A stretch of 64,000 nucleotides of DNA from Nematopogon swammerdamellus. Taxonomy: Eukaryota; Arthropoda; Insecta; Lepidoptera; Adelidae. The position numbers and the translations under genes are program-made. The notes under the pieces are model-generated. The model was not told the origin of the DNA and ran no database searches. It saw nothing but the letters and a program-made list of their open reading frames with translations. Below are positions 54,826-64,000 of the stretch, one piece after another (position 1 is the stretch's first letter; each line of letters opens with the position of its first letter). The stretch covers positions 11,401,523 to 11,465,522 of the forward strand of contig OX336342.1 in the NCBI GenBank assembly GCA_946902875.1, written 5' to 3'.

Positions 54826-57125
54826 TCCTGAACGTAGCTCGGCCTTCGGCCTTGCCCTTCATTACTTACATTCTTAGATAAGGTTTATCGCCTTCCTGAA
54901 CGCAGCTCGGCCTTCGGCCTCGCCCTCAGTTACTTACTGTCTTCGAGAAGGTTCTTGGTCTTTCTGAATGCAGCTCGGCCTTCGGCCTGGCCCTTAATTA
55001 CTTACTTTCTTCGAGAACGTTTATAGTCTTCCTGAACGCCGCTCGGCCTTCGGCCTCGCCCTCAGTTACTTACTTTCTTCGAGAAGGTTTATAGTCTTCC
55101 TGAACGCAGCTCGGCCTTCGGCCTCGCCCTCAGTTACTTACTTTCTTCGAGAAGGTTTATGGTCTTCCTGAACGTAGCTCGGCCTTCGGCCTCGCCCTTA
55201 ATTACTTACTTTCTTAGATAAGGTTTATCGTCTTCCTGAACGCAGCTCGGCCTTCGGCCTCGCCCTTTGTTACTTACTTTCTTTGAGAAGGTTTATGGTC
55301 TTCCTGAACGTAGCTCGGCCTTCGGCCTCGCTTTCAGTTACTTACTTTCTTCGAGAAGGTTTATAGTCTTTCTGAATGCAGCTCGGCCTTCGGCCTCGCC
55401 CTTAGTTACATACTTTCTTCGATAAGGTTTATAGTCTTCCTGAACGCAGCTCGGCCTTCGGCCTCGCCCTTAATTACTTACTTTCTTTGAGAAAGTTTAT
55501 AGTCTTTCTGAACGCAGCTCGGCCTTCGGCCTTGCCCTTAGTTACTTACTTTCTTTGAGAAGGTTTATGGTATTCCTGAACGTAGCTCGGCCTTCGGCCT
55601 CGCTTTCAGTTACTTTCTTTCTTCGAGAAGGTTTATAGTTTTTCTGAACGCAGCTCGGCCTTCGGCCTCGCCCTTAGTTACATACTTTATTAGATAAGGT
55701 TTATCGCCTTCCTGAACGCAGCTCGGCCTTCGGCCTCGCCCTCAGTTACTTACTGTCTTCGTGAAGGTTCATGGTCTTTCTGACCGTAGCTCGGCCTTCG
55801 GCCTCGCCCTTAGTTACTTACTTTCTTCGATAAGGTTTATAGTCTTCCTGAACGCAGCTCGGCCTTCGGCCTCGCTCTTAATTACTTACTTTCTTTGAGA
55901 AAGTTTATAGTCTTTCTGAACGCAGCTCGGCCTTCGGCCTTGCCCTTAGTTACTTACTTTCTTTGAGAAGGTTTATGGTATTCCTGAACGTAGCTCGGCC
56001 TTCGGCCTCGCTTTCAGTTACTTACTTTCTTCGAGAAGGTTTATAGTTTTTCTGAACGCAGCTCGGCCTTCGGCCTCGCCCTTAGTTACATACTTTCTTA
56101 GATAAGGTTTATCGCCTTCCTGAACGCAGCTCGGCCTTCGGCCTCGCCCTCAGTTACTTACTGTCTTCGTGAAGGTTCATGGTCTTTCTGACCGTAGCTC
56201 GGCCTTCGGCCTCGCCCTTAGTTACTTACTTTCTTCGATAAGGTTTATAGTCTTCCTGAACGCAGCTCGGCCTTCGGCCTCGCCCTTAATTACTTACTTT
56301 CTTTGAGAAAGTTTATAGTCTTTCTGAACGCAGCTCGGCCTTCGGCCTTGCCCGTAGTTACTTACTTTCTTTGAGAAGGTTTATGGTATTCCTGAACGTA
56401 GCTCGGCCTTCGGCCTCGCTTTCAGTTACTTACTTTCTTCGAGAAGGTTTATAGTTTTTCTGAACGCAGCTCGGCCTTCGGCCTCGCCCTTAGTTACATA
56501 CTTTCTTAGATAAGGTTTATCGCCTTCCTGAACGCAGCTCGGCCTTCGGCCTCGCCCTCGGTTACTTACTGTCTTCGTGAAGGTCCATGGTCTTTCTGAC
56601 CGTAACTCGGCCTTCGGCCTCGCCCTTAGTTACTTACTTTCTTCGATAAGGTTTATAGTCTTCCTGAACGCAGCTCGGCCTTCGGCCTCGCCCTCAGTTA
56701 CTTACTGTCTTCGTGAAGGTTCATGGTCTTTCTGAACGCAGCTCGGCCTTCGGCCTCGCCCTTAGTTACTTACTTTCTTCGATAAGGTTTATAGTCTTCC
56801 TGAGCGCAGCTCGGCCTTCGGCCTCGCCCTCGGTTACTTACTTTTTCGAGAAGGTTTATCGTCTTCCTGAACGCAGCTCGGCCTTCGGCCTCGCCCTCAG
56901 TTACTTACTTTCTTCGAGAAGGTTTATTTTCTTTCTAGAATACAGTTCAGCCTGAAGCCTCGCCGTTAGTTACTTACTTTATTTGACAAGGTTTATGGTT
57001 TACCTTAACGCAGCTTGCCTTCGGCCTCGCCCTTACTCGTACTTACTTTCTTAGATATGGTTTATCGACTTCCTGAACGCAGCTCGGCCTTCGGCCTCGC
57101 CCATAGTTACTTACTGTCTTCTTTG
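54826..57125. repeat. 68-bp satellite array, about 34 copies, with 408-bp higher-order units
   Basis: The monomer contains 'cgcagctcggccttcggcct', 'cgcccttagttacttacttt' and 'cttcgagaaggtttatagtc'. The variant 'gagaaagtttatag' starts at 55489, 55897 and 56305, a 408-bp spacing equal to six monomers. The same monomer forms the inverted arms of the element at 10501-12024. The array lies inside the receptor intron. Confidence 0.95.
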
Positions 57126-57170
57126 AAATACGAATTTCACGCGAGCGGATCCGCGGGCTCAGCTAGTTAT
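57126..57170. repeat. End module closing the satellite array
   Basis: AAATACGAATTTCACGCGAG, then 'cgcgggctcagctag', the same terminal sequence as at 11984-12016 and, inverted, at 10501-10540. Confidence 0.85.
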
Positions 57171-57935
57171 TTATAAACAAGAAAAATAGTAGTGCACAAA
57201 GGCCACTACCACTACGAGTGATTTCTTCCAGTGAACCTTTGGGTGATGTATGAGGAATAACATTCTAATTTATATGATGGTTGAATAAAACATTCATATC
57301 CATATTTGTGGCGATAAATAAAAATACACGTTTGATTACCACCCCAAACGTAAACACGCGTAAACAGCGTGTGTCCATTTATATTCCGCGTTCGGTATCA
57401 GTCAGAAAATACTTTTTCTCTTTATGTTCTTTGTGGCTGACCGAAATTTCTACCTCCGGTCTGTAGATAGGAAAACATGAATCTGTATTAAAAGTGAAAA
57501 AAGTGTCTTGTTGTTGTTGTTGTCGTGTGCAACCCAGGAATAACTAGGTATTTTTAACGATGATAAGAGCCAAACGAATTGGTTACTTTCAAACTAACAG
57601 CAATCGTTATTGATGCGAGGAACAGAGACAGAAAGATAATTCAGTGCGCACGAGAGGGATAAAATAATACTATCGATAGATGCACGAGTCGATTATACCA
57701 AAAATGTATGTGTCTACTGAAGTAATTTTACAAATTGGAACTGTAATCAGGCTATAGCTATAAATTTTACTAGATATCATCTATTTTTTTTTTTCTCGTC
57801 AAAGATTGTATGTACAATAATTCGACACTCCTCCTTGCTGCCACCCCACTAGGCACAGACTGTTCTAAGGTAAGTCTCTGGAGATGCTATAAAATTTAAT
57901 TAATCTTTTACTTTTTGACTTGTTTTATTATTTGT
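57171..57935. other. Intronic sequence, nothing recognised
   Basis: A GTT microsatellite near 57510. No other feature. Confidence 0.45.
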
Positions 57936-58100
57936 GCTTTATCCGCCATACAACGAAAAAAACTAAATGTTAGTCTGTGAAATTTTCAACCGGCATTGCG
58001 ACATTACGGTTCAAAAGATACAGCAGTAGGACACACACAGAGACAGACAGACAGACAGCGTAGGCTTCATAATAGGCTTCCGTACGGATACTGAACCCTA
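57936..58100 (+). repeat. Repeat E, 3' part
   Basis: 'cggttcaaaagatacagcag', (ACAG)n near 58042-58057 and the terminal 'ataggcttccgtacgg' to 'gaaccctaaaca'. Confidence 0.75.
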
Positions 58101-58124
58101 AACATGTTTAATATAGAACTTACA

Positions 58125-58320
58125 ATATTACGTCACATCATGTCTTCACGCTCCTACCTACTTTCACTACATACCTACAACTCTCAAACAGCCAAAGGTT
58201 GACTGGAAGAAATTACTGTTAGGGATAAGTCGGCCTTTGTTCCTCGTGTAAATTATATATCGAGCTTGTTTCTGTAAAATGTTTTTGGAGCAATAAACCC
58301 AATAATTTCTATCTATCTAT
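58125..58320 (+). mobile_element. CR1-type 3' untranslated end
   Basis: It matches 48950-49127 (acctacaactctcaaacag, ccaaaggttgactgg, gggataagtcggcctttg, ttggagcaataaa) and ends in (CTAT)n. Confidence 0.82.
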
Positions 58321-58873
58321 GTCACCTGCATACGTACTACATACTATGTCGCTTGTGGTGTAATTTGTGACGAAACAAACGACGAACACAATAGTAACTA
58401 TTAAGTAATCTGTGACACAATTTCATTCCCCGAATCCATACTAAAATCCAGTCACATGACCACCACATATACTCGTATATATTTTCCTTTATCCTTTACT
58501 CACGACCATACCTCGTATGTGATATCGATCGATCTTTGTGGTGTTCGAATTCCACAGAGACCACACAAACACAAAGCGAGCCCGCCTCCCTTGCTCGAGG
58601 AGCAATCCACTTCTCAATCGGCTCCTCAGTGCCGGAGAGGCGTCCATTCTATTTCTTATCTATCACTTCTTGACCAGTGCCCTTGCCCGATTTCCTATCA
58701 ATTTGTACGAACAGAAACTCCGAAAAAGTTATGGCGGTGTCAAAATTCGCGCATTCTGATTCTTGTCGCAGTGATTGAAATAACATTAAATGAATGAAAA
58801 TTAAATGGTAGTGACAAATCATTAGTAGTTTGATAACTCTTAATTAATCAGTGCTGAAGCTGCAATTTCGTTA
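58321..58873. other. Intronic sequence, nothing recognised
   Basis: Open plus-strand codons at 58456-58797 give an unrecognised product. Confidence 0.4.
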
Positions 58874-59110
58874 TGGAGCGTTTTACATTTGAGCAACGTG
58901 TTTTAATTATTCAAACGCTCTATGCAAATCAATTTTCTGTTTCGGAAACGCCGAGAAAAATGTTGCCAGGTTAATTAATCTCAAGAAATTGCGATTTTGA
59001 TTGGCCCCCAAGATCACATCAGATTTGACAGCTTCTGTGGGACATACATATTTTTTGTGATGCAGCAAGAGTTGGGCATGAGTTATTTTGCATACGTAAT
59101 TCATTAATTA
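58874..59110 (+). pseudogene. Mariner-like transposase remnant with internal deletion
   Basis: The plus-strand start MERFTFEQRVLIIQTLYANQ fits the N-terminal helix-turn-helix of mariner-type transposases and DUF4817 proteins. After about 33 codons the frame stops, and DWPPRS (the region around the last catalytic Asp, normally 200 residues on) appears. A short dead copy. Confidence 0.6.
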
Positions 59111-59149
59111 CCAAGCTTGAATAAAATATTTACGGGAAAATATATCCTT

Positions 59150-59395
59150 CCTTACCTATAATAAAATCCAACGTCTGCTTTCTGTCTGAGTGTCTGAGTG
59201 TCTGAGTGTATGTCTGTCTGTCCGCTTATAACTCGAGAACCACTGAACCGATTTTAATAAAACAAAATTCTACGGATAGCTTGTTTCTTCCCATCAACTA
59301 TAGGCTACTTACTATCACGCTAAATAGCTTATGAGGTTAGCAGTGAAGTGAAATATGAGAGCGGGCGGAGCCGCGGGCACAGCTTGTAAAATATA
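59150..59395 (-). repeat. Dispersed repeat with 'gcccgcggctccgc' end, minus strand
   Basis: On the minus strand it begins 'agctgtgcccgcggctccgc', continues through 'gaaaatcggttcagtggttc'-like sequence to a (CAGA)n/(GACT)n run and ends near 'ttattataggtaagg'. A common lepidopteran repeat layout. Confidence 0.65.
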
Positions 59396-59482
59396 AAATA
59401 GAACTTTCGTTCCAGAGCGACGGGGCCGGCGCGGCGGCCCCGCGCAGGGTAGACGGGGTGGTTTGCGGTGGTAGGCACTCAC

Positions 59483-59633
59483 CCGCCGCTTACTCTTGAC
59501 GTTGTCCATTTGTCTCTGGGTGCACTCGCCGATGCTCTGTGAGCCCCACAGCTCCTTGCCGACTCGCGCGTACGTGTAGCTCATCATGGCGATGGGCAGG
59601 AAGTATGTCAGCACCATGAAAGCCACGTTGTAG
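59483..59633 (-). CDS. TkR99D: Tachykinin receptor (TkR99D type), exon with TM5 and third cytoplasmic loop
   Basis: It encodes one base plus 50 codons: YNVAFMVLTYFLPIAMMSYT (TM5), YARVGKELWGS, IGECTQRQMDNVKSKRR (third loop, the G-protein coupling surface). The acceptor GTTGCAG lies before 59633. The donor CGGCGG|GTGAGT after 59483 is phase 0 and matches the phase-0 acceptor of the 52413-52609 exon, whose first residues VVKMM continue the SKRR-VVKMM junction typical of this receptor. Exons for TM1-TM4 are not in the 4.4 kb upstream and must lie beyond the window. Downstream sequence on the minus strand is GC-rich for about 80 bp, then repeat-derived. Confidence 0.95.
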
Positions 59634-59889
59634 CTGCAACAAGCGACACATTTTCAATGTATCATATGATACATATTGCTTTAGTATCTTTAAAAATAAT
59701 TGCTAGATATATTTTGTTTACCTAAGTAAAATACAACTGAAGGTTGCTCACTTTAACTTCTCAAAAATAAAAAATATATGGATTCGTTTGATTTTTTTTT
59801 TTATGTACTCCGGTATGGGTGGCTGAGTAAGTTGGGCCAGAGCACATGCTCCGACCGGCCAATATCACCTCCGTGAAGGTGTCATGATC
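59634..59889. other. Intronic sequence upstream of the TM5 exon
   Basis: No feature recognised apart from a T run near 59789-59801. Confidence 0.45.
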
Positions 59890-60110
59890 GTGTCATGTCA
59901 AGATCGAATTGACGGGCCATCTGCCCTACAGCCCTGATTTGGCACCCAACGACTTCTATTTATTTCCAAGCGCGAAGAATAAATTATGTGCTCTACGATT
60001 TTCGACGGCGAAGAAGCACTTGACGCGTTCAAAATGCCCGTTTTGGACAACGAATTAAAAAGTATCGGGAAGTATCGGGAACAACGCACCGACTTGAGGC
60101 GCGCTATTGG
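59890..60110 (+). pseudogene. Mariner transposase C-terminal fragment
   Basis: The plus strand reads IELTGHLPYSPDLAPNDFYL with the catalytic-region motif YSPDLAPNDFYLFP, then KNKLCALRFSTAKK. A frame change near 60000 continues as FDGEEALDAFKMPVLDNELK. This is the last quarter of a mariner (DD34D) transposase, frameshifted and truncated. Confidence 0.85.
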
Positions 60111-62615
60111 TGAGCATTCAGCACCCTCTCTTTCGCGAGCAGTCAGTCCGCCGCACTGCGCCGCTCAGGCAGGTCACGTTTTTGTATCCGTCCGTCCGTA
60201 AAAGAGAGAGATAGAACATCATGCATTCGCATACACAAAATATGAGCGTGAAATGGATAGCTATAAGTTACTCGGTTCGAGACGAGAGCATACGAGAGTC
60301 AGTCACTGAGAACATGCAGTGGCGACATGCAGGGTTCTAAACCTATCTTGTAACGCATGACACAAGTCTTTATATGAATATAAAGAGCACACGCGCAAGC
60401 TGCGACGTACAAAGTCCAAGTATACGAATTCTAATTTGGAATGTACAATCGTTGTCTCCCTTATACGTATCAAATTGCCATTTAACCGTCTTACTCTATC
60501 AACGTTCACAGAGCGTACGTAACGTGATGTATGAGGCGCTCGCGCACTTACGCTCTTTTAAATATTGGCAATATATAGATGAACTCCTATCGCACTATCC
60601 CTTTTCCGTTCACGGAGTTTGCATCTGCACGTCTTATGTTACGTGTGTGTGTAAAATTTTAGCTTAGTGTGCATCTGTGAGAGAGATTCTCTTTCTACCG
60701 GTAAAATGTATAGCGAGGGCCCGTCCAGAAAGTAGAATGTCGTTGGTTTTGGAGATACCCCAAACAGAATGGAAAAAGTGCTATTAAAATTGGTTTCAAC
60801 GTATGCAAACGTCTATCGATCATCATGGCGAATATTTTGAAAAGCAATAAAACCATATTTAATGATAAATGTTTGTTTCTTTTTGTTATTCCTGATTCAT
60901 AAATTAGTAAGGGCCAAGGAAAGGGACCTGCAGTTTTACACCGGTTCTGAACGGATGAAGCGGCAGCTGTAGGATGCATGTTAACTTTTCCGTCAGAAAA
61001 AAAAACTCCTTGGTACATGTACGCCGGATTCGAAACTATGACACAGAAATCAAGAGTTCAAGTCAAGACCGCGCTGACCGCTAAGGTGTAAGCGGCACTT
61101 GGTAATATGTAGGTAGTAAGCCGACGCTCACTGCAGTCTGTTGAAATTTCTAGGATTTCGGAAGTAATGTTACACTTAAGTTTTCTAGTTACCCCATTTA
61201 GGTTCGCCTGATTATATCTTAGCAAGCCGCACAGAGCTTCAAATGACGGACCGTAAGAAAGACAGCGAACTATTAACGGTCAGCGTGTAAATCAAAATTA
61301 GATTGAAACTGCAATGAGGGAAACGACAAGAAATACTCAAGTCTGAAGGACAAAACTCATCCCTGAAATCCACCCTCGATTTGTTGCACGCACACACATC
61401 CTTGCGGGACGATGTTCAAATAGCGCTACTAATAGGGTTCACGGTTTTAATACGGCACCCTATACTAGTAACATTTTCCTATTCACTCCCGACAGAATCA
61501 GAAACATAACGAGCCGTGGATGATTTAGTTATACGAACTGAATAATCTAATGTGTTTGGTTATACGAAGCGACTGCCCGCGTACAAAAACTATCTCCTAT
61601 TAGGAGTAGACTTTCAGAAGATAAAGTAAGTGCGAAATGAATAAAAGATTTGTATTCTACTTATGAAAGTACGAGCAAAACGCGTGCTCTCTCGTTGTTT
61701 CAGGATCCAAGAAAATGTGTGTGATAAGGTTCTACAGACGTACCTACGCTTTAGGCTAAACTGGACGTACACTGTACTTCGTCTGTCTGTATTCAAGTAA
61801 AACGCTTTAGAAATAATATGTTGATCTCATCAAAGGAGCTATGTAATTATTAGGTAACCCATTTGCCACTACACAGTACAATCCAAGCCATAGGCGTGCC
61901 GAGGGGGGCTCTTTGGAGGTGGGGGGAATACACCCTACCACGAAAAAAAACTGGCTTGGTAAGGGATTTTTTTTTTAAATACAATACTCGTTATTAATTT
62001 TTTGCACACTACTAGGGATGCAATGGTTCGAATACCTAGAAAATCTTCTAGGCTCGTTCCGGTATTGGAATTTCTTTTGTTCAAATCGAAATCGCTTCCT
62101 CTACCCCTCTTCTCGTGATACAAACATACGATACTCGCTCCATACGTTAAATAATATGTAATGCATCTGATGTGCCAGCCTTCAGATTCAATAAGGGCCT
62201 AGATCACAGCTCGTGCACGTTATTTTGTAACCCCAATACTCAAACCTTTCCGCAGATAATATGAATATGCGTGATGGTCGGATGGGACGAAGAGAGGTTT
62301 GCCTCGGCGTAGAGCGCCACTTACAACAAGTTAATGAAGCTTCGAAGCACATTTGAATCGGACCCCGGCGGGGGCGGCCCGTCCCGTTTTTATCCAATTT
62401 GTCCTGTTTGACGGACGCCGGACGCGCCGCACCCGCATTACGCGGTCCGAGTGAAATAATTCGGAGTAACGAGTTTGGATTTGGAGCCCGGACCGCAACC
62501 GACCCGTGTCAGAGTTGCTCGTTGGCTGGCTTGCGGCCTGCGAGGAGTGCGGAGATGCATGCTTAACTAACTAGTAATCTTGTATTGCTTTATTTGCACT
62601 CGCTTATAATTAAAA
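60111..62615. other. Intergenic or intronic sequence, no gene supported
   Basis: Searched on the minus strand for receptor transmembrane segments TM1-TM4; none seen. A GC-rich patch lies at 62345-62560. Short frames throughout are unrecognised. Confidence 0.5.
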
Positions 62616-63020
62616 ATTGATCAAGCGCGAGTTTTACTCACGCACGGAGAGTTCCGTAGATCCGCTATATCCAAAGAGATTAAAAGGGGCTGGGTTTAAT
62701 GTCTTTGGCTATATCATAACTGTCAAAAAACCATATCCGTCTATCTTTTGTCTTTCTGCGATACAAACTACCTCTGGCACCATCTATTATTTAGTAGCGT
62801 GAATTTTTTTATTTTTTTTTATGGAAACTGACTGAATATATATTAAAATATTCTTAGCACGTATCTTGTATGGGGACCCCCTTAATTTTTTACTTTTTGC
62901 TCCTAAAACCGGCTAGCTATCACGGTTCAAAAGATGCAGCCCTCGGACGGACGGACGGACGGACAGACAGACGGCGGCGTAGGCTTAGTAATAGGCTTCC
63001 GTATGGATACGGAACCCTAA
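62616..63020 (+). repeat. Repeat E copy
   Basis: It runs from 'gatcaagcgcgagttttact', through 'cacggttcaaaagatgcagc', a (GGAC)n run at 62945-62963 and (CAGA)n, to 'tatggatacggaaccctaag'. A T-run near 62806-62820 marks an insertion or join. Confidence 0.78.
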
Positions 63021-63574
63021 GAAGGGCAAAACAAATACATTATACATATACATATACATTATATTAATATTACTTGTTAGTTCTTATTCGCATGGAAATA
63101 GAACTGGGTGAATTTTCGACGTATAAAAGTGGAGGTTATCTACCTATCTATGGATTGACATATTTATTAAACAATAAATAATTTCTGCCCTGAACTTCTT
63201 CTCCGATCTCCTGACCGAATTCTGACACTTCTGCAATTCGCAAAGGCTAATCAATGTAATAATTTTCATTTTCTTAATTCAAGATATCTCTCATAATTAA
63301 ACAGAACGTTTTATACGCCTTTAAAATTACTACCAAATTTCAAGATCCTTGAACTTGTGACGTTCTATTTGTTCAGACTTATATAACAAAAATCCTAAAA
63401 AGTTTAATTGGAAATAAAAGTTTTAATAAGTAAAGAAAATCAACTTTGAAGGAATAAATTCAAGGTACCAAGAGAATATTGTAAGTGCAAATAGTTCTCG
63501 AAATGGTTTATTATCATCACGGTATGTTATTCGACAACTTCAAAATTGTGTTTATTCTATTCTATTCTAGAATA
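63021..63574. other. Intergenic sequence, nothing recognised
   Basis: AT-rich. No feature supported. Confidence 0.45.
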
Positions 63575-63760
63575 TTTTTAGGGTTTCGTATCCATACACT
63601 ATTACTAAGTCCGTCCGTCCGTTCGGGGGCTGTATCTTTTCAACCGACTTCAAAAGGAGGAGGTTCTCAATTCGACTGTTTTTTTTTTGTATGTTTGTTA
63701 CGCGATTACTCTGTCAATTGTGGGCCGATTTTGAAAATAATTTTTTGGTTTGGTAAGTCC
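63575..63760 (+). repeat. Dispersed repeat fragment
   Basis: 'agggtttcgtatccatacac', 'agtccgtccgtccg' and then 'caaccgacttcaaaaggagg' with 'aggttctcaattcgactg': two well-known insect repeat words joined. Confidence 0.6.
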
Positions 63761-64000
63761 CATATACATTTATTTATATAGAAATTGATTTAGCGGTTTT
63801 TGAAAAATCAACGAAAAATTATGGTTTGTGGCTACCTTCAGCAAAACTTTTGATGTGGACTTTTTCAGCAATAAAAACATAAGCAAGTCGATACCCTCAG
63901 CACTATACTGTAACACGCTCAAAATTTTGCAGTTTGACACATGGCGAATAATTCTGTACCACTTCAAACGATTTCGATTATTCTTTTTTATGTAATATTA
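63761..64000. other. Terminal segment, nothing recognised
   Basis: AT-rich sequence to the window edge. Confidence 0.4.

Larger units (their letters stand above)
52610..59482 (-). other. Intron of the tachykinin receptor gene (6.87 kb)
   Basis: It is bounded by GTGAGT (59482 side) and TTTGTCCGCAG (52610 side) on the minus strand, phase 0. It is filled with repeat D, a TGTC-repeat element, the 68-bp satellite, repeat E, a CR1-type 3' end and a mariner fragment. Confidence 0.9.

Overview
This window reads as a stretch of a lepidopteran (moth or butterfly) nuclear genome. The evidence is a spliced insect neuropeptide-receptor gene with GT/AG introns, an AT-rich background, and many repeats of types I recognise from Lepidoptera: the 'ccggccaagtgcgagtcgg' element, the 'gcccgcggcttcgctcgcg' end module, 'gtcgccttttacgacatg' repeats, and jockey, CR1, RTE and mariner remnants. 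No operon, plasmid or prokaryotic feature is present. I cannot name the species.

Only one host gene is supported with confidence. It is a minus-strand tachykinin receptor of the TkR99D type, seen as two adjacent coding exons: 59483-59633 (TM5 and the third cytoplasmic loop) and 52413-52609 (TM6-TM7 with the NPxxY motif). They are joined in phase 0 across a 6.9-kb intron. That intron holds a 2.3-kb 68-bp satellite and several transposon fragments. The upstream exons (TM1-TM4) must lie beyond base 64000. The helix-8 and tail exons were not found. A candidate 3'-terminal exon with a polyadenylation signal lies far downstream on the same strand (16213-16662), but I cannot tie it to the receptor.

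Layout: 1-3.3 kb, a jockey-type retrotransposon broken by three younger insertions. 3.3-5.9 kb, unique and repeat sequence with a CpG-rich island. 5.9-7.7 kb, a 28-bp satellite. 8.2-10.4 kb, copies of a SINE whose head mixes tRNA and 5S rRNA promoter parts. 10.5-12.0 kb, a foldback-like element whose arms are tandem repeats and whose centre carries a reverse-transcriptase-associated domain. 12-19 kb, mixed repeats. 19.6-21.0 kb, a non-autonomous DNA transposon with 75-bp perfect inverted ends. 23.3-35.3 kb, a complete and very young LTR retrotransposon with unusually long (3,007 bp) LTRs. 35-43 kb, more repeats and a MITE. 43.6-45.1 kb, a GC-rich 128-bp satellite. 45-52 kb, further non-LTR and SINE debris. 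52.4-59.6 kb, the receptor exons. 59.9-64 kb, a mariner fragment and dispersed repeats.

The most complete functional unit is the LTR retrotransposon: tRNA-His primer site, gag, a -1 gag/pol overlap with a slippery heptamer followed by a foldable H-type pseudoknot, pol (protease, RT, RNase H, integrase), polypurine tract and a second LTR. Nearly everything else is a layered record of insertions and tandem amplification.
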